Source: Candidatus Yanofskyibacteriota bacterium (lineage in GTDB: Bacteria > Patescibacteriota > Minisyncoccia > 2-02-FULL-40-12 > IGHO2-01-FULL-4-A). From it: a stretch of DNA of 45,180 nucleotides. Positions 7,869-15,232 of the stretch are shown piece after piece. Position 1 is the first letter of the stretch. Each line of letters begins with the position of its first letter. The notes under the pieces were generated by a model. It saw only the letters and a program-made list of their open reading frames with translations. It ran no database searches and had not been told where the DNA came from. The DNA lies in contig CAIUCV010000016.1 in the NCBI GenBank assembly GCA_903897805.1, forward strand, positions 1-45,180, given 5' to 3'. The position numbers and the translations under genes were made by a program.

Positions 7869-8864
7869 TTAAATTTCTGCTTCTCTAAATAATTTTGCCG
7901 CTTCGTCAGGATCAACGACATTTATCTCCATGCCGCTCGCCAATTCAAAGGCTCCTACTGAGGCAACTTTTGGTAAAATCTCTATGTGCCAGGAATAAAA
8001 TTCGTGGGCTTTCAGTGAAGAGGGGCTAATCGGCGAAGTGTGAATGAAAAAATTATAATCCGGTTTGTCCAACGCCTTGCCTATTTTCTTCATAGTCGTG
8101 CAAAAGATATCTCCCAGGTCGGTAATAAGCCCATCCGGCATCTCTTCAAAATGAGAATGCCCCTCTTTGCAAAAGATTCTGACCTCATACTCGGTCTTGG
8201 AAACAAAAGGACAGAAAGCTAAAAATTTTTCGTTCTCATAAATTATCCTTTTTTTCTCGCCTATTTCCCATTCCAGCATTACATCATAGACCTTTCTTCC
8301 GTGTTTGAGATAAAAACTCTCGGAACCTTCAATGCTTCTTTTAACATCCGGGGGCAAAATCGGGATTGAAATAATCTGCGAGTGGGGATGCTGAATCGTG
8401 GCTCCCGCTTGAGCGCCGTGATTATGAAAAATCAGAGTGTATTTTCTAGAACCGCCGTCCATCATTGCGAGGTAACATTTCTGATATATTCTGAAAATTT
8501 CGGCAACCTCTTCTCCGGAGAAATCATAAAAATCCCGCTCGTGATCTCTAAACACCAAAACTTCATGCACGCCCGTCCCCTTGAGCGTCTCAAATGGTCC
8601 GACTTGTCGCACGTCCCCGTCTTCTCCCTCCATAACTGCCGGGAATTTATTCTTTATGACCTTGGCAATCCAATCGGTCCCCGCCTTATCAAAATAGGTT
8701 GCCACAACTTCATTACCGGCTTCTTCAAGGTTTTCAAAAGGACAACTCTCTCTGGGCTGCAATAATCTTCTCGCCTCTTGCCCCTCTCCCGGCCTTTTTG
8801 CCCGCCCGGTCGCGAAAAGAACCCACTCGCCAGAAACTAAATCTTTTCTAAATTCATTGATCAT
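7869..8864 (-). CDS. galT: Galactose-1-phosphate uridylyltransferase (GalT-like, HIT superfamily)
   Basis: Transfers UMP between hexose-1-phosphates (Leloir pathway). The N-terminus has the family RKDLVSGEWVLFATGRAKRP block. The active-site HPHSQ lies in GATIQHPHSQI near residue 167 with the nucleophilic second His, and the C-terminal YSWHIEILP supplies further His ligands. The CPF segment near residue 42 retains one Cys of the usual structural zinc pair. The ATG at 8864 (MINEFRKDL) is chosen over the track start because it gives the family N-terminus and lies 7 nt after the GT2 stop. Some CPR homologues may act on other sugar phosphates. Confidence 0.9.
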   Translation of the reverse strand: MINEFRKDLVSGEWVLFATGRAKRPGEGQEARRLLQPRESCPFENLEEAGNEVVATYFDKAGTDWIAKVIKNKFPAVMEGEDGDVRQVGPFETLKGTGVHEVLVFRDHERDFYDFSGEEVAEIFRIYQKCYLAMMDGGSRKYTLIFHNHGAQAGATIQHPHSQIISIPILPPDVKRSIEGSESFYLKHGRKVYDVMLEWEIGEKKRIIYENEKFLAFCPFVSKTEYEVRIFCKEGHSHFEEMPDGLITDLGDIFCTTMKKIGKALDKPDYNFFIHTSPISPSSLKAHEFYSWHIEILPKVASVGAFELASGMEINVVDPDEAAKLFREAEI

Positions 8865-8871
8865 AAAAATA

Positions 8872-9597
8872 TCAAACCGCCTTATTATATTTGTTGGCCC
8901 ACAAATTCCATCTAATTCGCAAAACTTCAAATAACATTCTGACCATCCCACTCAATTTTACATGACTCTCGGCGTCGTTAATCCATCTTATCGGAACCTC
9001 TTTTATTTTAAACCCAAGCTTCTTGGCAATGGCAAGTATCTCAACATCAAATGCCCAGCGGAAAATGGTTTGTTTCGGAAAAACGGTTTCTGCCGCATTT
9101 TTTGAAAACATTTTAAAGCCCGCCTGCGAATCTTTAACCCCGAGCGGCACTAAAGCGTGAACGATTAAACGAAAAATGCCGCCCAAAAAATCCCTGACCC
9201 GCGGTTGCTTTACCGCTATAATCGAATCTTTCAGCCGCCGAGAGCCTATGACAATATCATAACCTTGCGCGAAAAATGGAAAGAATTTTTCAACATGGTC
9301 TATCGTTGTAGAATTGTCCGCATCCGTAAAAAGCTGGTAATCGCTTTGCGTTGAAAGTATACCTTGCCGCACGACCCAGCCCTTGCCATGATTTTCCTTA
9401 TTATCTATTAACTTCAGGCCTCTTAGTTTGCCCGTTAAGCTACCGACTATCTCTGCCGTCTTGTCTTTAGAACCATCACTAATCACCAGAATCTCATAAT
9501 CATACGACTGCTTTGAAAGATACTCGTTCACGGACAAAAGCGTCTTCTCTATCCTCTTCTCTTCATTATAGGCAGGAATTACAACCGATAATCTCAT
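8872..9597 (-). CDS. Glycosyltransferase family 2 (dolichyl-phosphate glucosyltransferase-like)
   Basis: GT-A fold enzyme using a nucleotide sugar, probably loading a polyprenyl phosphate. MRLSVVIPAYNEEKRI starts the Rossmann domain, ISDGSKDKT is the nucleotide loop, and TDADNST carries the metal-binding DxD near residue 98. The DSQAGFKMFSK and FDVEILAIAKKLGFKIKEVPI blocks are typical of the DPG-synthase branch. I start at the ATG at 9597, because the track extension has no homologous character. It is first in the galT-dedA-tpiA-pgk operon. Confidence 0.92.
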   Translation of the reverse strand: MRLSVVIPAYNEEKRIEKTLLSVNEYLSKQSYDYEILVISDGSKDKTAEIVGSLTGKLRGLKLIDNKENHGKGWVVRQGILSTQSDYQLFTDADNSTTIDHVEKFFPFFAQGYDIVIGSRRLKDSIIAVKQPRVRDFLGGIFRLIVHALVPLGVKDSQAGFKMFSKNAAETVFPKQTIFRWAFDVEILAIAKKLGFKIKEVPIRWINDAESHVKLSGMVRMLFEVLRIRWNLWANKYNKAV

Positions 9598-9630
9598 AAA
9601 AATAGTATAGCAAAGATAATCGCTTTGGCC

Positions 9631-9663
9631 AAAAAGAAAAAACCGCTCGTTAGGCGGCCGGTT
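9631..9663 (-). terminator. Terminator of the 9650-9961 gene
   Basis: On the minus strand a CCGC-CTAACGA-GCGG hairpin, with a CC bulge permitting an extra AACC/GGTT closure, overlaps the stop codon and runs into TTTTTTCTTTTT. Confidence 0.6.
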
Positions 9664-9961
9664 GCTTCTCAAATTCTTGGCAGATCTTAATGCACAAACC
9701 TACGATCGTTTCTTGGCTCTCTTTCAACTGGCTCGGAGTGCATAAGTCAGGCCGGAATTTCCTGAAAAAACTGAGAAGTGCGACAACGTTGGCATCTCTT
9801 CCCTTTTCATCTAGCAAAAGAAGTCTCAAAAAATCCCTGATTTTTTGAAAGAACACACCCGAACTATCACTTTCCAGACAAAGACCTTTCTTCACATGTC
9901 TCTCTATCCTTTCTAATTCTTCTCTCCAAGACCCGTATTCTCCCAGGACTTTTTCTGCCAT
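9650..9961 (-). CDS. Hypothetical helical protein, 103 aa
   Basis: A single-gene unit with its own promoter, a very strong GGGGGAG ribosome binding site 4-5 nt before the ATG, and a terminator. The product is soluble, all-helical in character (LERIERHVKKG, FLRLLLLDEKG, ESQETIVGLCIKICQEFE), with three Cys and no membrane segment. It resembles no family I can name. It lies downstream of map but is likely expressed independently. Confidence 0.7.
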   Translation of the reverse strand: MAEKVLGEYGSWREELERIERHVKKGLCLESDSSGVFFQKIRDFLRLLLLDEKGRDANVVALLSFFRKFRPDLCTPSQLKESQETIVGLCIKICQEFEKQPAA

Positions 9962-9993
9962 TTTGCTCCCCCCGTCTTTAAGCAGCTAACCGG

Positions 9994-10023
9994 AGATTAG
10001 CTTAGGGACACCTATTTTGTCAA
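9994..10023 (-). promoter_or_regulatory. Promoter of the 9650-9961 gene with overlapping inverted repeat
   Basis: A perfect TTGACA lies in the last codons of map, with an 18-nt spacer to TAATCT. The -10 overlaps an imperfect palindrome, TAAGCTAA-tctccgg-TTAGCTGCTTA (9979-10004), which could be an operator or a 5' UTR hairpin. Confidence 0.5.
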
Positions 10024-10776
10024 CACTTCTGGTCCTTTTTTTGTTATCGCAACCGTGTGTTCAAAATGGGCGGCATAACTGCCATCTTTGGTTTTATAGG
10101 CCAATCCATCCTGCACCAAATGCCAATCGCCGACTGAAATCATCGGTTCAATGGCAAGCACCATTCCCTCTTCCAGTATCGGGCCGTCATTTGGGCTGCC
10201 GTAATTCGGGATTTGCGGTTCTTCGTGAAGCTGCCGGCCTATACCGTGTCCGACCATTTCTCTGATGACGCCGAATCTTTCCCTTTCCGCAATGTTCTGA
10301 ATAGTATTGGAAATTTTCCCCAGACAATTACCGATTTTGGCCTGTTTAATGCCAGCGTTTAGAGCCGTCTTTGTGGTTTCAATAAGCTTGTTTAGTTTCG
10401 GGTTGTTCTTTGCCCACTGATCACAGGTCAATCCGCCAAGAACCGGCATAGTAACGGCGCTGTCCGCGAAAAATCCTTTGTGCGCTATTCCAACATCCAA
10501 ACTAAGAACATCGCCCTCTTTAAGTATTCTGTTGGACGGCACGCCGTGGACAACTTCGTCGTTTAAAGAAATACACACCGAAGCGGGAAAGCCATTATAG
10601 TTTAAAAATGCCGGCCTGACTTTATAAAACCGAAAAAGCTCACGCGCGAGCTTGTCCAAGTCTTTGGTGGGAATGCCGGGCTTTACAGCCTGGGAAATCT
10701 TCCGAATAATTTCAGCCAATATTTTCCCGCCCTCCCGCATTATTTCTATTTCTTCCGGGGATTTTTTTATAATCAA
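10012..10776 (-). CDS. map: Methionine aminopeptidase type I
   Basis: Removes the N-terminal methionine from nascent proteins. The five metal ligands are in place: D94 (SLDVG), D105 (FFADSA), H177 (VGHGIG), E210 (AIEPM), and E239 (HFEHT); the substrate-binding H77 is in VVHGVP. Length of 254 aa is normal for the short form. The only start consistent with the family N-terminus (MIIKKSPEEIEIMREGG) is a TTG at 10776 with no ribosome binding site, at the edge of an AATTTCTAATT repeat that separates it from adk. It follows adk in the spc-type order secY-adk-map, but infA and rpmJ do not follow. Confidence 0.95.
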   Translation of the reverse strand: MIIKKSPEEIEIMREGGKILAEIIRKISQAVKPGIPTKDLDKLARELFRFYKVRPAFLNYNGFPASVCISLNDEVVHGVPSNRILKEGDVLSLDVGIAHKGFFADSAVTMPVLGGLTCDQWAKNNPKLNKLIETTKTALNAGIKQAKIGNCLGKISNTIQNIAERERFGVIREMVGHGIGRQLHEEPQIPNYGSPNDGPILEEGMVLAIEPMISVGDWHLVQDGLAYKTKDGSYAAHFEHTVAITKKGPEVLTK

Positions 10777-10806
10777 TTTAGAAATTAGTAATTAGAAATT
10801 AGAAAT
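10777..10806. repeat. Short AATTTCTAA-type repeat array between adk and map
   Basis: Three to four near copies of AATTTCTAATT (minus strand) fill the whole adk-map spacer. The adk stop codon TAA is inside the first copy and the map TTG follows the last. Confidence 0.7.
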
Positions 10807-11461
10807 TTTTCAGTATGTCCTCAAAAACTTTCTCAATCGGTTGTTCGCCGTTGATAACTATAATCGTATAGCCGTCCTTCTTTAAATAATCAAGCACCGG
10901 CTCTGTTTCTACCTTATAAACCCTATACCGCTCCCGAATCACCTCGGGTTTGTCCAACGCTCTTGTGATTAACGGCGAGCCGTCCTGCGGGCAGGTCGTT
11001 AAATTTTGATACTCGGGAAAATTAGGAATCGGGTGCCTGTTCTTCTCGCAAATTCTCCGGCCGGAATTGCGCTTCATCGATTCCTCCTCGCTTAAAGTAA
11101 TGTGAAAAACCTTAATATTGCCGCGACCGTACAACTTTTCAAATTCAGGCATCCCGGCTTCGGCTTCATAAAGAGTGCGGGGCGAAGCCGAAAGAACAAT
11201 GCTTTTATTTTCCGCCGCCAACTCGCTGACTTTCCCCAATAGCCAGTCCTTAACTATGGCCGGAGTATTTAATTCTCCGCTTAACCATTTTCTCTTTTCC
11301 TCAGCCATTGCCGGATCGTTCGGGTCAGCATCTTTTAACTTCGCCTCAATAATCTTTGAGGTTTCAATGTGAACAAGACCGAACTTCTCGGCCAGTAAAT
11401 TTGCCTGCGTTCCCTTGCCCGCCCCCGGCGGGGCAATGAAAATTACGATTTGTTTACTCAT
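10799..11461 (-). CDS. adk: Adenylate kinase
   Basis: Catalyses ATP + AMP to 2 ADP. The P-loop is APPGAGKGTQ at residues 10-19; the AMP-binding region follows (ETSKII, then SASPRTLYEAE where most enzymes have DGFPRT). A long LID with GRRICEKNRHP and TTCPQDGSP keeps only two Cys, so a complete four-ligand zinc site is not visible. The 220-aa length is normal. It lies downstream of secY and the small membrane protein, and upstream of map. Confidence 0.92.
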   Translation of the reverse strand: MSKQIVIFIAPPGAGKGTQANLLAEKFGLVHIETSKIIEAKLKDADPNDPAMAEEKRKWLSGELNTPAIVKDWLLGKVSELAAENKSIVLSASPRTLYEAEAGMPEFEKLYGRGNIKVFHITLSEEESMKRNSGRRICEKNRHPIPNFPEYQNLTTCPQDGSPLITRALDKPEVIRERYRVYKVETEPVLDYLKKDGYTIIVINGEQPIEKVFEDILKNF

Positions 11462-11489
11462 AAAATCATCTTATCATGAATTGCCAATA

Positions 11490-11514
11490 AAAAAACACGC
11501 CTTAGCCGGTGTGC
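11490..11514 (-). terminator. Terminator after the 53-aa membrane protein
   Basis: An ACACC...GGCGTGT hairpin with one bulged base on the minus strand, followed by seven T, directly downstream of the TGA of the small gene and upstream of adk. It may partly end or attenuate the ribosomal transcript. Confidence 0.6.
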
Positions 11515-11676
11515 TCATTTCTCCTTTTGGGGAGCTCCGGAAAGAAGACCTAAAGTGATTAACATCCAGAGTATGATGTCTATCATAACTAGCGTGCCTC
11601 TCAAATGTCTGAAAACATAAATGTCAAGAACCATCAGAACGAAAAGGACCGCTATGATAATAAGTCTCCATTTCAT
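11515..11676 (-). CDS. Small two-helix membrane protein, 53 aa (not in ORF track)
   Basis: ATG at 11676 has GGGAGG 8 nt upstream, and the frame runs 53 codons to a TGA directly followed by a terminator. The product begins MKWRLIIIAVLFVLMVLDIY, then a short basic loop (RHLRG) and a second hydrophobic stretch (IDIILWMLITLGLL), ending SGAPQKEK: a membrane hairpin with a polar tail. It lies between secY and adk, where no standard gene is expected. No family is recognised. A link to Sec function is only suggested by position. Confidence 0.7.
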   Translation of the reverse strand: MKWRLIIIAVLFVLMVLDIYVFRHLRGTLVMIDIILWMLITLGLLSGAPQKEK

Positions 11677-11769
11677 TTCTAGACCTCCCTGTTATAAAGC
11701 AACTAAAAATAGGATAGTACCTCACAATACTTATGTCAAATTTAAAAGGAAACCTGGTACTGCCTGTGA

Positions 11770-13029
11770 TTAATACTCGTACATCGACAGCTGGGCGTCT
11801 ATCGCTTTCATCGTTTCCAGAACCACGCTGACCACAATCAAAATTGATGTGCCACCGACGGTAAAAGCGGTAATGCCGGTTACGCCGCGGACAATCTGCG
11901 GCAAAACGGCGATTAAGCCCAAGAAAATGGCGCCGACCAAAGTTACGCGATTGAGAAGATGGGTCAAAAACTGGGCCGTCGGCTGGCCGGGCCGAATGCC
12001 GGGGATATAGCCGCCTTGCTTTTGGATATTTTCCGAAATTGACTTGGGGTCAAAAGTTACGGCCGTATAAAAATAGGTGAATAAAATTACCAGCAAGAAG
12101 TAGAGGGCACCGTAAACCAGCTGATTTTGGATAAAACCGCCGACAGCGCGGGCGATATTAGCAATGAATGCAACACTAGACGTGCTGAAAAAATTTGCAA
12201 TCATCCCCGGGAACAAAAGCAATGACAGGGCAAATATAATCGGCATTACTCCCGCGTTGTTCACGCGCATAGGCAGATAGGTTGAAACGCCGCCGAATAC
12301 CCTGAACCCGCGTACGCGCCGGGCATAATTTATGGGTATATTCCTCTGGGCCTCCGTGAGATAGGTTACGCCGACTATCACGACAAGGGCGATAAGTGCG
12401 AAGGCAATGTAGGTGAATAACTGACTAGAAACATAAGCGGCCCCGGTCTGACCAAGACCCGTTGAAAATCTGGCGACAATCCCGGCAAAAATCAATAACG
12501 ATACGCCGTTGCCCAAATTCTTCTCAGAAATTAGCTCCCCCAGCCACATCAAAAATACTGCACCGGCAGCAATAACTACAAGCGAGCTCGCCCAATTAAA
12601 CAGAGCCATATTGCCTAGCACGCCCTGCCGCGCGAGTATCGCCATAAAGGCATAGCCCTGAATCATAGCTAAGGGCACAGTCAAGACGCGGGAATACTGG
12701 TTGAACCTCTGTCTCCCGGCCTCGCCTTCATATTTATACATCTGCTCAAGTGAGGGGAAAATCATAGTTAAAAGCTGCATTATGATTGAGGCCGTGATAT
12801 ACGGCCCCAAGCCAAGCATGGCAACGGAAAAACTGCTAAGCCCGCCGCCGGTAAAAGCGCTGATTAATCCAAAAAGTTGGTTATTCTGAAAAAATTCCTT
12901 AAGACGAATTGCGTCAACTCCCGGAATCGGGACGGCCGCCGCAAATCTGAACACGACTAAAAGCGCCAGGATAAAAAATATCTTGTTTCGTAAATCCTTT
13001 ATTTTAAAAATTTTCAGAAATCGCTCCAT
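11770..13029 (-). CDS. secY: Protein translocase subunit SecY
   Basis: The channel subunit of the SecYEG translocon. Ten hydrophobic segments are apparent in 419 aa. Family landmarks are the FRFAAAVPIPGVD start of TM1 and plug region, SVAMLGLGPYITASIIMQLL in TM2, the cytosolic loops RRVRGFRVFGG and GGYIPGIRPGQPT, and the ETMKAIDAQLSMYEY tail. It follows rplO with a spacer of only three bases made of an AAAATAG repeat, the conserved spc-operon order. Confidence 0.97.
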   Translation of the reverse strand: MERFLKIFKIKDLRNKIFFILALLVVFRFAAAVPIPGVDAIRLKEFFQNNQLFGLISAFTGGGLSSFSVAMLGLGPYITASIIMQLLTMIFPSLEQMYKYEGEAGRQRFNQYSRVLTVPLAMIQGYAFMAILARQGVLGNMALFNWASSLVVIAAGAVFLMWLGELISEKNLGNGVSLLIFAGIVARFSTGLGQTGAAYVSSQLFTYIAFALIALVVIVGVTYLTEAQRNIPINYARRVRGFRVFGGVSTYLPMRVNNAGVMPIIFALSLLLFPGMIANFFSTSSVAFIANIARAVGGFIQNQLVYGALYFLLVILFTYFYTAVTFDPKSISENIQKQGGYIPGIRPGQPTAQFLTHLLNRVTLVGAIFLGLIAVLPQIVRGVTGITAFTVGGTSILIVVSVVLETMKAIDAQLSMYEY

Positions 13030-13056
13030 TTTTTATTTTCTATTTTCTATTTTCTC
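13030..13056. repeat. Tandem GAAAATA repeat across the rplO stop
   Basis: Three near-exact copies of AGAAAAT (minus strand) cover the last codons of rplO, its stop codon and the short spacer to secY. Confidence 0.8.
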
Positions 13057-13512
13057 GTTAGTTGTCCCGCCCGCTTTTAGTATTTTATCACGGGCCTGCT
13101 TTGAAAATACAACTCCGGAAAAATTCAATTTTTTATCAAGTTCGCCGTCGCCCAAAATTTTTACCCGTTTCCCAGCGCCAATAATACCTTTCTGCACAAG
13201 AATTTTAGGAGACACGTAGTCGCCATCCTGAAAAAATGAATTCAAGACATCCAAATTAACAACTGCGGGACCGGTCCTTGTCACCCTAAATTTTGCATGC
13301 TTAATATCCACTTTCTTGGTGGCACCGCGTTGTTTGGGGAAAAGTTTCCAAATAGGGTTATCGCCGCCGCGAAACCCCGGTCTAATCCTGGCGCCGGCAC
13401 GGGACTTTTGTCCCTTGGAGCCATGGCCCGAAAATGTACCGCGCTTGCCGCCACGGCCGACCCGTTTCCGACGCTTGTGCTTAATTGTTGGTTTTAGTTG
13501 GTGAAGCTGCAT
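13033..13512 (-). CDS. rplO: 50S ribosomal protein L15
   Basis: Binds 23S rRNA in the large subunit. The N-terminus has the L15 signature KRVGRGGKRGTFSGHGSKGQKSRAG, followed by FRGGDNPIWKLFPKQRGA. At 159 aa it is slightly long; the last residues (NEKIENRK) and the TAG stop come from a tandem GAAAATA repeat that continues to the secY ATG. It follows rpsE directly, with no rpmD (L30) gene between them. Confidence 0.97.
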   Translation of the reverse strand: MQLHQLKPTIKHKRRKRVGRGGKRGTFSGHGSKGQKSRAGARIRPGFRGGDNPIWKLFPKQRGATKKVDIKHAKFRVTRTGPAVVNLDVLNSFFQDGDYVSPKILVQKGIIGAGKRVKILGDGELDKKLNFSGVVFSKQARDKILKAGGTTNEKIENRK

Positions 13513-13620
13513 GATTTAATAAACTCTAAATTCTAATGTCTAAATCTTAAACTATTTGGAATTTAGGATTTCGGATTTGTTTCGGATTTAGGATTTCGTA
13601 TTTTGGATTTCAGGCTTTTC
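13513..13620. repeat. AAATCC/AATCCTAA-type repeat array at the rpsE-rplO junction
   Basis: Minus strand: successive words AAATCC, AAATCCTAAATCCG, AAATCCGAAATCCTAA, then AATTCTAA-like words up to rplO. The 3' end of rpsE, including its stop codon, is inside the array. Confidence 0.75.
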
Positions 13621-14156
13621 AGGGCTCCGATAGTTGCCCTGGCAATGTTAATTTTATTATTCGTCCGCTCAATAAGTTTGGCAGTGATGTTTTCTATGCC
13701 AGCCAGTTTAGTAATGACGCGCACCGGTCCGCCAGCTTTTACTCCGCTGCCCGGAGGCATTGGTTTCAACATTACAACTGCGCTGTGATATTTAAACTGG
13801 ACTTGATGCGGAATGGTCGTTTTCTCAATCGGCACTTCCACGAGATTTTTACGCGCCCGATTGGTTGACTTCTGAACCGATTGCGCAACATCGCGGCCTT
13901 GGGCCACGCCTATACCAACCCTCCCCTTGCCGTCGCCAATCGCGACTGTCGCCCGAAAACTAAATCTCTTACCGCCTCTTGTTACACGGGTTACGCGGGC
14001 AATGTCCAAAACTCTGGAATCAAATTCCGATTTTTCTTTCGGGAATCTGTGAGGCCTGTCTTTCCCGCCAAATCCTCGCCCGCCAGCAGACGGCCCTCTT
14101 CTATAGCCGAAACTTCTATTGCTGCCGCTATTAATTTTTTGATTTTCGTCCGCCAT
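13563..14156 (-). CDS. rpsE: 30S ribosomal protein S5
   Basis: Small-subunit protein at the mRNA entry channel. The S5 double-stranded RNA-binding domain is clear (RVTRVTRGGKRFSFRATVAIGDGKGRVGIG), followed by the C-terminal domain PPGSGVKAGGPVRVI...NNKINIARATIGAL. The N-terminus carries a glycine/arginine-rich extension (about residues 10-40). The last ~15 residues (SKIRNPKSETNPKS) are not part of the family and are translated from the intergenic AAATCC repeat. Upstream is rplR, downstream rplO. Confidence 0.97.
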   Translation of the reverse strand: MADENQKINSGSNRSFGYRRGPSAGGRGFGGKDRPHRFPKEKSEFDSRVLDIARVTRVTRGGKRFSFRATVAIGDGKGRVGIGVAQGRDVAQSVQKSTNRARKNLVEVPIEKTTIPHQVQFKYHSAVVMLKPMPPGSGVKAGGPVRVITKLAGIENITAKLIERTNNKINIARATIGALKSLKSKIRNPKSETNPKS

Positions 14157-14183
14157 ATTTATTAATTTCCTTCAAATTTTTTA

Positions 14184-14540
14184 TTAAAATATCAGTCCGC
14201 CCTTTCGCAAGCCATCGGCTAACGCCTTAACCCTGCCGTGATACTTGAAGCCTCCCCGATCAAATACAACTTTAGAGATACCGGCCTCTTTCGCTTTTTG
14301 GGCGATCGTTTCGCCGATCAAAGCAGCAGCTTCGGTTTTAGCACTTTTCGCCTTGTTTTTCGTTCTCAGTTCAATACTATTGCTTAAAATCGTTTTTCCT
14401 GTTGAATCGTCAATGATCTGGACGAACATATGCCTGTTGCTGCGGAATACAGAAATCCTCGGAACCGTTTCTGTTCCTTTAATCCTTTCTCTTAATCGTT
14501 GATGCCGTCGTGTCCTTTGTTGTTGTTTTGATTTATTCAT
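14184..14540 (-). CDS. rplR: 50S ribosomal protein L18
   Basis: Binds 5S rRNA in the central protuberance. The basic N-terminus (QQQRTRRHQRLRERIKGT) is followed by PRISVFRSNRHMFVQIIDD, and the C-terminal FDRGGFKYHGRVKALADGLRKGG signature. 118 aa, normal length. Separated from rplF by an 85-nt TTTACAG repeat region. Confidence 0.97.
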   Translation of the reverse strand: MNKSKQQQRTRRHQRLRERIKGTETVPRISVFRSNRHMFVQIIDDSTGKTILSNSIELRTKNKAKSAKTEAAALIGETIAQKAKEAGISKVVFDRGGFKYHGRVKALADGLRKGGLIF

Positions 14541-14625
14541 TTCGGATTACAGTTTACAGCTTACGGTTTACAGTTTACAGTTTACAGTAAATTTTAACTG
14601 AAAACTGACAACTGTAAACTGAAAA
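14541..14625. repeat. TTTACAG/CTGTAAA repeat array between rplF and rplR
   Basis: Plus strand: at least five units related to GTTTACA, then units of ACTGAAAACTG and ACTGTAAACTG. Because the second half is the complement of the first, the RNA can form a long imperfect hairpin. There is no coding potential. Confidence 0.8.
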
Positions 14626-15171
14626 CTATCCTGCGGTGGTAACTGCTTTCTTGCCGGCTTTTTTGATTATGATCTCGTCTTTATATTTAATCCCCGTGCC
14701 TTTGTACGGCTCAGGCGGACGCGAGGCGCGTATTAAAGCCGCAACATGACCGACTGCCTCCTTGTCCGCTCCTATTACTTTTATCAAATTCTTCTCAACC
14801 TGAAAGGCGACGCCCTTGGGGGCTTTGATGACAACGGGGTTCGTGAAACCGAGGTTTAATTCCAAATTTTCACCGTTCACTTGGGCCTTAAAACCGACTC
14901 CGCTGAACTCCAGCACTTTTTCAAAACCATCCGAAACACCCTTAATCATCGTCGCCAGAAGCGCTCTGCCCAATCCCCAGATTTCGGAATTTTTATCTCC
15001 GCACTCTGTGGGGGTAACTGAAACGGAGCCATCTTGGATTTGAATATCCAAATTCTTCGGAAATTCTTTTTCCAGCTCGCCCTTGGGTCCTTTAACGGCC
15101 ACTCTGCCGCTTTCAACTTTTATCTCAACGCCCTCGGGAATTTTAATTTGTTTTTTACCTATTCTGCTCAT
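14626..15171 (-). CDS. rplF: 50S ribosomal protein L6
   Basis: Binds 23S rRNA near the sarcin-ricin loop. Starts MSRIGKKQIKIPEGVEI, with the duplicated L6 fold, and ends with the family signature SRPPEPYKGTGIKYKDE and a KKAGKKAV tail. 181 aa, normal. Preceded by the three-way-junction element. Confidence 0.97.
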   Translation of the reverse strand: MSRIGKKQIKIPEGVEIKVESGRVAVKGPKGELEKEFPKNLDIQIQDGSVSVTPTECGDKNSEIWGLGRALLATMIKGVSDGFEKVLEFSGVGFKAQVNGENLELNLGFTNPVVIKAPKGVAFQVEKNLIKVIGADKEAVGHVAALIRASRPPEPYKGTGIKYKDEIIIKKAGKKAVTTAG

Positions 15172-15179
15172 GATTATTT

Positions 15180-15229
15180 ACCCCGTCAAATAACTCCTTT
15201 GGAGTTCCCCTTTGGGGATTTGACTGGGT
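15180..15229. repeat. Perfect three-way-junction element between rpsH and rplF
   Basis: Plus strand order: ACCC-C-GTCAAAT, then hairpin AACTCC-TTT-GGAGTT, then hairpin CCCC-TTT-GGGG, then ATTTGAC-T-GGGT. The outer arms pair over 11 bp with one mismatch, and the two inner hairpins have 6-bp and 4-bp stems with 3-nt loops. No base at the junction is left unpaired. Confidence 0.85.
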
Positions 15230-15232
15230 GAA

